In this document: piece by piece, positions 56,271 to 64,000 of the stretch
Position numbering within the stretch: the first letter of the stretch is position 1
Layout of the letters: each line of letters starts with the position of its first letter
Assembly: GCA_015548865.1 (NCBI GenBank)
Contig: JADMXW010000002.1
Location: 1-64,000 of the forward strand
Reading direction: 5' to 3'
Source: Serratia marcescens
GTDB taxonomy: Bacteria > Pseudomonadota > Gammaproteobacteria > Enterobacterales > Enterobacteriaceae
Length of the DNA stretch: 64,000 nt
Translations under genes and position numbers: made by a program
The notes under the pieces: generated by a model
What the model was told of the DNA's origin: nothing
What the model saw: the letters and a program-made list of their open reading frames with translations, nothing else
Databases searched by the model: none

Positions 56271-58856
56271 ATGCAAAAGCAAAAACAATACATTGACGCA
56301 TTATCTTTCTCTCCGCTGGTTGGCATGTGTTTATTGGCGACAGGCAACGTCTGGGCACAGGACTACTTCGATCCAGGCCTGCTGTCACTCGGTGGGGCAC
56401 AATTGACCACCACCGATCTTAGCGTGTTTGAAAAGGCCGGCAATATTCCGCCAGGCACCTATACGGTTAACGTCTTCGTCAACCAATTAGATCAGGGGCA
56501 ACACACGCTTTTCTTCAGCGCTAACGCACAAGGTAAAGTGGAACCTGAACTCACGCCCGCCTTACTGCATGAGCTAGGCATTAATACGCAAGCCTTACCC
56601 GCCTTCGCGCGTTTACTTGCTGAAAAACCCGTGACAAACCTTGCGACACTGATTCCTGAATCGTATGTTCGCTTTAATTTTAATCAGCTACGACTCGATC
56701 TCAGCATTCCGCAGATCGCTCTGCGCCCCAATATCCGTGGAGCGGTGGACCCTGCGCTGTGGGACCACGGCATTCCCGCCTTTTTAATGAATTACACCGT
56801 TAACGGTGGGCGCAACTGGCAAGACGCACAGGACGGGATGGAGAAACAGACGCAGACTAACCTGTTCGCCAATCTGCGCGCAGGTATCAATCTCGACGTC
56901 TGGCGGTTACGTAGCACCATGACGTATACACGCAACAGCGTCAGCCGACATGACGAAGACCGTCAAAACGACCAAAATACGCAGTTCACTAACACTTATC
57001 TGCAAAGGGATATTACGCCCTGGCGTTCTGAAATCTTGTTGGGCGAAAGCACCACCAGCAATGACGTGCTCAACAGCGTTCCCTTTCGAGGCGTCAAACT
57101 TAACTCCAACGATGACATGCTGCCGATCAGCCAGCGGGGTTTTGCACCGGTGATTAGCGGTATTGCGCAAACCAACGCCCGCGTCACCGTGAGCCAGAAC
57201 GGCAACGTGGTTTACCAAACCTTCGTGCCTCCAGGGCCGTTTCGCATCAGCGATCTGTTCCAGACGGGTCAGTCGGGCGATCTTACGGTGACCATCGCCG
57301 AAGCGGATGGCACCGTGCGAACCCAAACGGTGGCGGCAACGTCCCTTCCGGTGATGCGTCGCCCTGGCAGCCTTAAATATGAAGTGACCGCAGGACGCTA
57401 CAACGGCGGCATCACCGTTAACTCTCAGGAGGCAACGTTTGTTTCCGGTACCGCGATTTACGGGCTACCGCAGGATATCACGCTGTACGGCGGCGGCCTG
57501 TTTGCAAATGACTACCTGTCCTTGGTGGCGGGTTCGGGCATCTCGTTAGGCACATGGGGAGCACTTTCTGCTGACGTCACCACATCAAGCACCAAACTGC
57601 CACAGCAGGATGATCGCAAGCATGGCGCTTCATACCGGGTTCGCTATGCGAAAAGCATACAAGAAACTGGCACGACGCTCGATCTGGCGGCTTACCGTTA
57701 CTCCACTGAGCACTATTACAACTTTACCGATTTCAACAGTTTGGGACACCGGCTCAGCTATGGTCAGGTTCCCTGGGCATTGACACGTCAACGCTCCAGC
57801 ACTGAGATCCGCGTCAGCCAGCAGATGGGAACCCGTGGTTCATTTTACCTTTCCGGCGTACGCACCGACTACTGGGGCAATGAAAATGTCATGAACACGC
57901 TCTCTGCCGGTTACAATGGCAACTATCGCGGTGTCAGTTATGGCCTTGCCTACAGCATCGACAGAGTTAAAAGCAATAATAGCTGGCCGGAAAACCGTCA
58001 GTTTTCATTAAACCTGCAAGTACCGATGAGCTTATTCAGCTCATCTGCCTCGTTGAATCGTCTTTATGCCAGCTACCAAATGACACACGACAACCATGGT
58101 CGTGTACAACAGCAAGCGGGTCTCAGCGGCAGCGCACTGGACGATCGTTTGGGCTATAGCGTTATGCAGGGGTGGTCAAACGATCAAAACAACAGCACCA
58201 GCACGCTAAATACCAGTTATCAGGGTAGCAAAGGTAACGCCAACCTGGGTTATAGCTACAACCGTAACAACCGATCCATTAATGTGGGCGGCAGTGGTTC
58301 AGTGGTTGCTCACTCCGAGGGCGTGACGCTGGGCCAGATGATAGGCAACTCTGCGGCACTGATCCGTGCTCCTGGTGCTGGCGGCGTCAGCATTATGCAA
58401 GGTAACGTGCAGACCGACAGCCGCGGCTATGCGCTGGTTCCCTATATGTCGAACTACCAGCGTAACAGTATCGACCTTAACCCGGCGACACTGCCGGATG
58501 ATGTGGATATCACCCAATCCAGCCTGAACATTTACCCCACCAAAGGTGCCGTGGTATTAGCCAACTTTGCTACCCGCATCGGCTATCAAGCGTTGATCAC
58601 ATTGCAGTTGCCCAGCGGCAGCGTGCCCTTTGGCGCACTCGCTGCGGTAGAAGGCGCGCAACACGATGACATCAATACCGGCATTGTCGGCGACGACGGG
58701 CAAATTTATATGAGCGGTTTGCCAGAACGCGGCACGCTGAATGTCAACTGGGGACGAGAAAAACAGCAACAGTGCCGGGCAAACTTCGATCTGAGCAAAC
58801 TCCCCAAGCCTACGGCTAATAACCCGATACGGTCATTGACCGTGCGCTGCGAATGA
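56271..58856 (+). CDS. Fimbrial outer-membrane usher
   Basis: 861 aa. Signal peptide ends VWA; N-terminal subunit-binding domain from QDYFDPGLLSLGGAQLTTTD; a 24-strand beta-barrel with a plug domain follows; LGESTTSNDVLNSVPFRG and SDDMLPISQRGFAPVISG-like NSNDDMLPISQRGFAPVISG, then VSQNGNVVYQTFVPPGPFRI and SDLFQTGQSGDLTVTIAEADG are PapC/FimD hallmarks. The C-terminal domain carries the CxxxF-type end (QQCRANFDLSKL) with its paired Cys in LTVRCE. The only usher in the operon; it assembles subunits delivered by the three chaperones. Confidence 0.95.
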   Translation: MQKQKQYIDALSFSPLVGMCLLATGNVWAQDYFDPGLLSLGGAQLTTTDLSVFEKAGNIPPGTYTVNVFVNQLDQGQHTLFFSANAQGKVEPELTPALLHELGINTQALPAFARLLAEKPVTNLATLIPESYVRFNFNQLRLDLSIPQIALRPNIRGAVDPALWDHGIPAFLMNYTVNGGRNWQDAQDGMEKQTQTNLFANLRAGINLDVWRLRSTMTYTRNSVSRHDEDRQNDQNTQFTNTYLQRDITPWRSEILLGESTTSNDVLNSVPFRGVKLNSNDDMLPISQRGFAPVISGIAQTNARVTVSQNGNVVYQTFVPPGPFRISDLFQTGQSGDLTVTIAEADGTVRTQTVAATSLPVMRRPGSLKYEVTAGRYNGGITVNSQEATFVSGTAIYGLPQDITLYGGGLFANDYLSLVAGSGISLGTWGALSADVTTSSTKLPQQDDRKHGASYRVRYAKSIQETGTTLDLAAYRYSTEHYYNFTDFNSLGHRLSYGQVPWALTRQRSSTEIRVSQQMGTRGSFYLSGVRTDYWGNENVMNTLSAGYNGNYRGVSYGLAYSIDRVKSNNSWPENRQFSLNLQVPMSLFSSSASLNRLYASYQMTHDNHGRVQQQAGLSGSALDDRLGYSVMQGWSNDQNNSTSTLNTSYQGSKGNANLGYSYNRNNRSINVGGSGSVVAHSEGVTLGQMIGNSAALIRAPGAGGVSIMQGNVQTDSRGYALVPYMSNYQRNSIDLNPATLPDDVDITQSSLNIYPTKGAVVLANFATRIGYQALITLQLPSGSVPFGALAAVEGAQHDDINTGIVGDDGQIYMSGLPERGTLNVNWGREKQQQCRANFDLSKLPKPTANNPIRSLTVRCE

Positions 58857-58864
58857 GGTGAGGC

Positions 58865-59956
58865 ATGAACCCATTTATGAAGAGTAAGAGAACCGTCAGA
58901 ATAGCCGCGTGGTTGATTTTGTTGAGTGCTCAGCCCTTGCACGCCAATACGCTGACGATTGGGAAAGGGTCAGGAGTCGTCTGGCAAGGAGGAAATTTCA
59001 ATGCAAACGTGGTCACTAATCACAATAATAGCACGAACTCTCCCGCCACAGGAGGGGCTGCTTCAATTACTACGTATGCATCGGAATGTATACCTGAGTC
59101 AGCGATTACCACCATTAATGGATTTCAAGTTTATCTCATTGCACCAGGGATCGGATTAGCGCCTCTTGCAAAATTTAGCGTTAACAGTGGCATAGACATG
59201 GGTGGATACGCATCGGTTAATTTGAGCGGAGACATCGATACAGACGGCACTCGGGGCACAGTTACTGGCGCCAGTAATTCTCCTGCTTACATCCCTGCGA
59301 ATCTGGCATGGTGTGCATCCTTCGTTGCGCCAAACACACCTTACTTTTATCCTTCAGCAGCACAGAATGCAACGATTAGCGGAGAATGGGTCATTGTAAC
59401 TAACGGTACACAACAATCTGGTTTATATTCGCTGCCCACTATGTATGCAGCGACTTTTGCCGTCGGTAATAGTAACTCGACCCCCATACTCTCTTATACA
59501 CATCTGCGCGTGAACTTCGTCTCCTGCGCGATTACGACAAATACCAATATAAACTTTGGTACTGTGGCGCGTGATATTACGCCCTATGCCGAACTGTCTA
59601 CCCAACCCACTAACTTCAACGTAACCTGTGAGCAAGATGACCCCAACACCATCGACACCAATATCAACGTGCAATTTAGCGGTAATGTGTTTGAAGGAAA
59701 CACATCGCGACTAGCCTTAAACGAAGGGGGAGGGTATATCACGGGAGAGATCAACGGCGTCACCGGCAGCGGCACCTGCGATGCCTCTACCGGAGTCAAT
59801 TTTAATTACGCCGACATCAATGTCGGCGTGCTGGGTGCCAACGAGCTAAACCAAAGTTACAACAACCAAATCATCTGGCGATTGTGCTCGGGAGGAAATA
59901 CTTTACCTACTGGCCCAGTGACCGCCTCCGCCAATGTAGCAGTCACCTACAACTGA
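58865..59956 (+). CDS. Two-domain fimbrial tip adhesin
   Basis: 363 aa, starting 8 nt after the usher. Signal peptide ends PLHA. The N-terminal half (about 28-215) is a receptor-binding-type domain with paired Cys (ASECIPES and LAWCASF) and many Asn/Thr. The C-terminal half begins LRVNFVSCAITTNTNINFGT and is a pilin domain with NVTCEQDD, a GTCDA/RLCSGG cysteine pair and the closing strand VTASANVAVTYN. Last gene of the operon, as usual for the tip adhesin. The receptor is unknown. Confidence 0.88.
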   Translation: MNPFMKSKRTVRIAAWLILLSAQPLHANTLTIGKGSGVVWQGGNFNANVVTNHNNSTNSPATGGAASITTYASECIPESAITTINGFQVYLIAPGIGLAPLAKFSVNSGIDMGGYASVNLSGDIDTDGTRGTVTGASNSPAYIPANLAWCASFVAPNTPYFYPSAAQNATISGEWVIVTNGTQQSGLYSLPTMYAATFAVGNSNSTPILSYTHLRVNFVSCAITTNTNINFGTVARDITPYAELSTQPTNFNVTCEQDDPNTIDTNINVQFSGNVFEGNTSRLALNEGGGYITGEINGVTGSGTCDASTGVNFNYADINVGVLGANELNQSYNNQIIWRLCSGGNTLPTGPVTASANVAVTYN

Positions 59957-59985
59957 TAACCAAGAGCCAACGATTTGTCTTACGG

Positions 59986-60576
59986 CTATGCCAGCGCAAT
60001 TTTATAGAATTTGTTGACCAGGCTGGCGAGGCTGTCAGCCTGCATTTTTTCCATCACGCGTGCGCGGTGTACTTCTACAGTGCGCAACGCAATATGCATT
60101 TTCTCCGCGATTTCCCGATTGATCAACCCTTGCACCACATAGCTGGCCAGTTCACGTTCTTTGGGCGTCAACTCAGCGTAGCAGCATCGGATCTGATGGC
60201 ATGCAAAAAGATCGGCAGAGACGGTAAAAGCCTGCGCCAACGCGGCGGTTAACGGCACAACGGCGACGGGTTTTTGCAAAAAATCCACCGCGCCCTGTTT
60301 GATTTGTGTCACAGCCATCGGCACATCGCCGTGCCCGGACAAAAAAATCACGGCCAGCGTGCTGCGCTGTTGCCGCATGGCGGCGTAGACCTGCTGCCCA
60401 TCCATTCCCGGCATACGCATATCCAGTAACACTACGCCGACGTCATGCAGTGCGGCCTGCGAGAGAAAGGGCTCTGCGCTATGCCAGCAGGTTACGCGGT
60501 AGTCCATGCTCTCTAATAAAAACTGACACGCCTCCGTCACCGCTACATCGTCATCCACCAGGTGGATCATTGGCAT
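59986..60576 (-). CDS. ttrR: Tetrathionate response regulator TtrR
   Basis: 196 aa. Receiver domain with phospho-acceptor Asp52 (VVLLDMRMPGMDGQQ), Thr/Ser and Lys positions in FLSGHGDVP and FLQKPVA, and a C-terminal LuxR/FixJ HTH (LTPKERELASYVVQGLINRE then IAEKMHIALRTVEVHRARVM). In Salmonella TtrR activates ttrBCA with tetrathionate. It starts 10 nt inside the end of ttrS, so the pair is translationally linked; it converges on the fimbrial adhesin 29 bp away. Confidence 0.93.
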   Translation of the reverse strand: MPMIHLVDDDVAVTEACQFLLESMDYRVTCWHSAEPFLSQAALHDVGVVLLDMRMPGMDGQQVYAAMRQQRSTLAVIFLSGHGDVPMAVTQIKQGAVDFLQKPVAVVPLTAALAQAFTVSADLFACHQIRCCYAELTPKERELASYVVQGLINREIAEKMHIALRTVEVHRARVMEKMQADSLASLVNKFYKIALA

Positions 60577-62309
60577 TTATCCTCTCTTTCCGGAGCAGTG
60601 AAGCGTAACGTAACGCATAATCCCAACGTATTTTTGGGGCTGAGGCGGTTTTCCAGCGCAATATCACTGCCGCATTGCCGCATCAAACGCTGACAAATCG
60701 CCAAGCCTAATCCCATGCCCGTTGCCTTGCTGGTCGTAAAAGGCGTGAAGGCTTGCCTAAGCGCATTATCACTCATGCCACCCGCATTATCTTGAAGCTC
60801 AAGCACAACCGTTGTTTCAGCACGTCGTCCGCTCAGCCAGATATCCTGAGCACCCGCCTGAGCCGCATTCAGCATTAGATTAGCAAAGACCTGATCCAGC
60901 AGTACAGGAGGCAGTCTCAGTGTCAGGTCATTATCGATATCCAACCAGAGCCGAACCTGCGGATATTGTTGCTCCATCCGCAGCAGGTGCCAGACATGGT
61001 TTGCAGCCATAGCGACTCCTACCGATTGCCAATCCCCCGAGGCTGCCCCTTGCGATTGGGTTACCCACATACGTAAATTATTCAGGGTGTCACCACCGCG
61101 TTGCGCCTGAGCATCAATGTGCTCCAGCGCCGGAATCAGTGAATGATGCGAATCCGCATTACGTAAACGAATCAGGCTCCCTTGCGCATAGTGGCGTATC
61201 GCCGCAAGCGGTTGGTTCAACTCATGAGCAAAACCGGATGCCATTTCACCCAGCACACTCATTTGTCGCGCCGTCGTCAATGCCTGTTCTTGCTGGTGCA
61301 ACTGTGCGCTGGCCTTTTCCAACTGTTTACCACGCCGGCGTACCAACAGCATCACCCAGACATAATTCACTGTCAGCACTGCCAGCACGATCGCCAACAT
61401 ACTCATCGCGAACTGGTGCTGAATCAGCCAACTTTTAATATCCAACCATAAACGCCGCTGTTCCGGATGCTGGTTGACTTCACGCAACAGCGCTTCAACC
61501 TGATAGGTGGATGCTGGCGCACTCCATTGATATTCTGCTGCCTCGGGAGCATTCAACAATGCGCGCGCCACACGATCGACCAGCGCATTATCCACATCAG
61601 GCAGGGCAGCAAACGACCAGTTGGGATAGAGGTCTGTGCTAGACACACACGGAAAAGGCAGCGCTTTCGCCAGCAACGGACGAAATTCAGCCTTGTTGAT
61701 CAGCCCCTCTTCATCCATATTTTCCAACAAACATACGGGCACAATCGCTGCCTGAATGGCACGCTCACGCAGCAAATACAGCAAGGCATCTGCGGGGAAC
61801 CCGGTAAAACGCAGTTGGACATCGTGTTCTGGTCGCAACCCCGCGTCGTTAAGCGCCTTGTAACCCAATAAGTAGCCCCCAAACGCCTGTGTATCGATCG
61901 CCCCCACCGTTTTTCCTATCAGATCTTGCGGGCTAACAATCTCACTGTCGCGCCGAACCAGAATGGCACTGCCGATCAGATTCCCCCCCTCCATGCCTCC
62001 TCGCCGTGAGTGCAACGAAGCGAGCCAGCGCAGATGATAATGGCTATTGAGTTGCACAAATTGCGCCGGATTCGTCACCAGGAATTGCACTGCTCTCTGG
62101 TTGACAGCCTCCCCCATTTGCCGCAAATCCAGCGGCTGAATATGAAAGCGCTCTTCAGGAATAGCCTGGTTTAACATCAGCTCCAACGCCTGCCACTGTT
62201 GCCGCGTATTGGCCTCACCACGCATGGCTAAAACGCCCACCGTCCACTCACCCGCGTATGCCATTGCGCACAGCAACAAACTCAACACAGCGACCACAAC
62301 CTGTTTCAC
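60567..62309 (-). CDS. ttrS: Tetrathionate sensor histidine kinase TtrS
   Basis: 580 aa (Salmonella TtrS 592). Signal peptide (VVVAVLSLLLCAMAYA), then a periplasmic PhnD-like ligand-binding domain (about 20-285; GVLAMRGEANTRQQWQALE, GAIDTQAFGGYLLGYKAL), a membrane span around residues 300-325 (MLAIVLAVLTVNYVWVMLLV), coiled linker, HisKA with the phospho-His in GEMASGFAHELNQPLAAIRH, and HATPase_c (N box LMLNAAQAG, G box TGMGLGLAICQRL). Periplasmic tetrathionate sensor, partner of TtrR. Divergent from ttrB. Confidence 0.94.
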   Translation of the reverse strand: MKQVVVAVLSLLLCAMAYAGEWTVGVLAMRGEANTRQQWQALELMLNQAIPEERFHIQPLDLRQMGEAVNQRAVQFLVTNPAQFVQLNSHYHLRWLASLHSRRGGMEGGNLIGSAILVRRDSEIVSPQDLIGKTVGAIDTQAFGGYLLGYKALNDAGLRPEHDVQLRFTGFPADALLYLLRERAIQAAIVPVCLLENMDEEGLINKAEFRPLLAKALPFPCVSSTDLYPNWSFAALPDVDNALVDRVARALLNAPEAAEYQWSAPASTYQVEALLREVNQHPEQRRLWLDIKSWLIQHQFAMSMLAIVLAVLTVNYVWVMLLVRRRGKQLEKASAQLHQQEQALTTARQMSVLGEMASGFAHELNQPLAAIRHYAQGSLIRLRNADSHHSLIPALEHIDAQAQRGGDTLNNLRMWVTQSQGAASGDWQSVGVAMAANHVWHLLRMEQQYPQVRLWLDIDNDLTLRLPPVLLDQVFANLMLNAAQAGAQDIWLSGRRAETTVVLELQDNAGGMSDNALRQAFTPFTTSKATGMGLGLAICQRLMRQCGSDIALENRLSPKNTLGLCVTLRFTAPEREDKCQ

Positions 62310-62342
62310 CTGACCTCCGGAGCAATACCCCTGTCGTTATTG

Positions 62343-62356
62343 TTGTTTTAGATCAA
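62343..62356. promoter_or_regulatory. FNR-like box in the ttrS-ttrB region
   Basis: TTGTTTTAGATCAA matches TTGAT-N4-ATCAA with one mismatch. In Salmonella ttr expression requires Fnr, so a functional anaerobic activator site here is plausible. It is 158 bp from the ttrB ATG and 34 bp from the ttrS start. Confidence 0.55.
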
Positions 62357-62370
62357 CAACGCGTCGGGTA

Positions 62371-62384
62371 TGTGGTTAACCACA
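62371..62384. promoter_or_regulatory. Candidate TtrR operator (perfect palindrome)
   Basis: TGTGGTTAACCACA is a perfect 14-bp palindrome in the 191-bp divergent region, 14 bp from the FNR-like box and 116 bp upstream of ttrB. LuxR/FixJ-type response regulators bind dyads of this kind. Assignment to TtrR is inference. Confidence 0.5.
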
Positions 62385-62500
62385 ATAGAGCCACCCCCTC
62401 CGCCATTTTTACACTGTAAATCATCGATATTGTTAATTCATCGCTCACAGGTTGACAGCGTGACACAGGTTACGCCGTTACGACGTGATGGGAGAACACC

Positions 62501-63235
62501 ATGGACAGCAGTAAACGACAATTTCTGCACCGTTTAGGCATGATTACCGCAGGTGCATCGCTGGTTCCACTGGCGCAGGCCGACATGACACTGGCACCCA
62601 TTCGCAAAGAGGGCTCCCGTGAACATCGCTATGCGATGTTGATCGATCTGCGCCGCTGCATTGGCTGCCAATCCTGCACCGTCAGTTGTGCCATTGAAAA
62701 TCAAACGCCTCATGATGCCCTGCGCACCCATGTCAACCAGTATCAGGTGGTGTTAACGGATACGCACTCGATCACCAATGTGCTATTGCCACGATTATGT
62801 AACCACTGCGATCAACCACCCTGTGTGCCCGTATGCCCAGTGCAAGCGACTTTTCAACGAGAAGACGGCATCGTGGTGGTGGATAACACACGCTGTGTCG
62901 GCTGTGCCTACTGCGTGCAAGCCTGCCCTTATGACGCACGTTTTATTAATCATGAGACCCAAACCGCAGATAAGTGTACGTTTTGCGTTCATCGCCTTGA
63001 AGCCGGGTTACTGCCTGCCTGTGTCGAGTCGTGCGTAGGCGGCGCTCGCATCATCGGCGACCTACACGATGCCAACAGCAAAATCAGCCGCATGCTGGCA
63101 CAACATCACCGTGACATCAACGTGTTGATGCCGGAACAGGGCACTGCACCTCATGTGTTTTATCTCGGCCTTGACGAAGCCTTCGTCACCCCATTGTTGG
63201 GGCGCGCACAGCCCGCACTGCATCAGGAGGTTTAA
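62501..63235 (+). CDS. ttrB: Tetrathionate reductase iron-sulfur subunit TtrB
   Basis: 244 aa. Electron-transfer subunit with four [4Fe-4S] clusters: cysteine groups in CIGCQSCTVSC, LCNHCDQPPCVPVCPVQ, CVGCAYCVQACPYDA and CTFCVHRLEAGLLPACVESC (16 cysteines in all). The N-terminus KRQFLHRLGMITAGASLVPL is a Tat-like signal with KR instead of RR, ending AQA, as in Salmonella TtrB. It passes electrons from TtrC to the catalytic TtrA in the periplasm. GGGAGA about 7 nt upstream of ATG. Confidence 0.95.
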   Translation: MDSSKRQFLHRLGMITAGASLVPLAQADMTLAPIRKEGSREHRYAMLIDLRRCIGCQSCTVSCAIENQTPHDALRTHVNQYQVVLTDTHSITNVLLPRLCNHCDQPPCVPVCPVQATFQREDGIVVVDNTRCVGCAYCVQACPYDARFINHETQTADKCTFCVHRLEAGLLPACVESCVGGARIIGDLHDANSKISRMLAQHHRDINVLMPEQGTAPHVFYLGLDEAFVTPLLGRAQPALHQEV

Positions 63236-64000
63236 ATGACACAACAGATTATGATCGAAGAGCTGGTCACCCAGTCTCAATCCATCACCTGGTTACCCTG
63301 GGCCGTGCAATACTTTTTCTTCATTGGTATCGCTGCCTGTGGCGCGCTGTTTGCTTGCGGGCTACGCTGGCGTGGAGATGCCCGAAGCATACGTCTCGAA
63401 AGTATCACGCTCCTCATCACCCTGACCTGTGCCATTACTGCACCCTTGGCGCTGACGGCCGATCTGCACCAACCCGCACGCGTATGGCATTTTTACGCCT
63501 ATCCCACGCCATGGTCATGGATGCCCTGGGGCGCAGTGTTTTTACCGTTGTTCACCGTGTTTCTTGGGCTGTGGTTTATCGCGATACAGTATAAAACGCA
63601 TACAGGGAAATCGGTTGCGGCCACGCGCTGGCTGGCGCTGTTCAGCGCGCTGGCCGCTATCGGCCTGCTTGTCTACACCGGCAGAGAAGCCTCAATTCTT
63701 AAGGCTCGACCAATATGGTTTAGCTATGCCTTTCCCATCACGATGTTCCTGAGTGCACTGCAAACGCTGTTCGCCTTGCTGGTTTTCGCCATGCGACGAG
63801 ACGATGTGTGGCGACGCCGGTTAGGGTGTGCACAGCTTTTATCACTCCTCACATTAGCCGGAACCGTTACGCTTTGGGTGACCGGAGATACCTTATCCGG
63901 CAACGCTATTCGCCTTTGGCTGACAAACAGTACTTCAGCGCGCCTGTATGCCAGTGCATGGGGGGTACTGTGGTTATGCACGACCTCGCTTGCCATTGCG
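63236..64000 (+). CDS. ttrC: Tetrathionate reductase membrane subunit TtrC (partial)
   Basis: Starts at ATG 63236, after CAGGAGG and 0 nt after the ttrB stop; the frame stays open to the window edge (255 codons). NrfD/PsrC-type integral membrane protein: WLPWAVQYFFFIGIAACGAL, then GDARSIRLESITLLITLTCAI-type segments (listed in parts), TADLHQPARVWHFYAYPTPW and STPWGAVFLP-like SWMPWGAVFLPLFTVFLGLW, several membrane spans. It oxidises quinol and anchors the reductase. ttrA should follow outside the window. Confidence 0.93.
   Translation, partial: MTQQIMIEELVTQSQSITWLPWAVQYFFFIGIAACGALFACGLRWRGDARSIRLESITLLITLTCAITAPLALTADLHQPARVWHFYAYPTPWSWMPWGAVFLPLFTVFLGLWFIAIQYKTHTGKSVAATRWLALFSALAAIGLLVYTGREASILKARPIWFSYAFPITMFLSALQTLFALLVFAMRRDDVWRRRLGCAQLLSLLTLAGTVTLWVTGDTLSGNAIRLWLTNSTSARLYASAWGVLWLCTTSLAIA

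Overview
This is a window of an enterobacterial (gamma-proteobacterial) chromosome. Two blocks of Escherichia coli-like gene order (sapCDF-fabI-rnb-osmB-yciH-pyrF-lapB-lapA-pgpB-ribA-acnA, and gstA-pdxY-tyrS-pdxH-mliC-anmK-slyB-slyA-gloA-rnt-grxD-mepH-ynhF-purR-cfa-ribE-mdtK-tRNA-Val) follow one another. Dispersed 160-280 bp intergenic repeats ending in TATACCC(G)TCATACTTCAAG recur through the window. I associate that type of repeat with Pectobacteriaceae-like genera (Brenneria, Pectobacterium, Dickeya and relatives). The family assignment is an inference; the order assignment is firm.

Layout. 1-2764: end of a prophage or integrative element (accessory ORFs, a RecE/Rv2179c-like exonuclease, an AlpA/excisionase-like HTH protein, a P4-type integrase) inserted directly upstream of sapC, so sapCDF is physically cut off from sapAB. 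2765-6434: sapC-sapD-sapF and fabI. 6491-10145: a LysR regulator whose family-typical start codon is ATC, divergent from a YdeP/FdhF-like molybdopterin oxidoreductase with a small ATGA-coupled ORF. 10186-20881: rnb, cstA, a YczE-like membrane protein divergent from a MocR regulator, a solitary araD, osmB, yciH-pyrF and lapB-lapA. 21013-21805: a frameshifted effector-like gene inserted between lapA and pgpB. 21824-44567: the conserved core listed above, with short gaps holding terminators and repeats.

44969-51737 is accessory: a LrgAB-type pair (yohJK), an AraC regulator, a 0.64-kb scar in which a ykgE-ykgF-ykgG (lutABC) operon has collapsed into one chimaeric ORF, a GAF-PAS-GGDEF-EAL protein and an iron-type alcohol dehydrogenase. 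After an AT-rich leader of about 0.8 kb comes a complete chaperone-usher fimbrial operon with three chaperones, two pilin-type subunits, one usher and a two-domain tip adhesin (52837-59956). The window ends with the tetrathionate respiration locus: ttrR-ttrS divergent from ttrB-ttrC, with ttrC running off the edge. The divergent intergenic region holds a perfect 14-bp palindrome and an FNR-like box.

I saw no clearly novel multigene defence or RNA system and no CRISPR array. The most informative unusual features are the in-frame lut operon scar, the G-tract frameshift in the effector-like gene, the prophage splitting the sap operon, the three-chaperone fimbrial operon, the MITE-like repeat family and the candidate TtrR operator.
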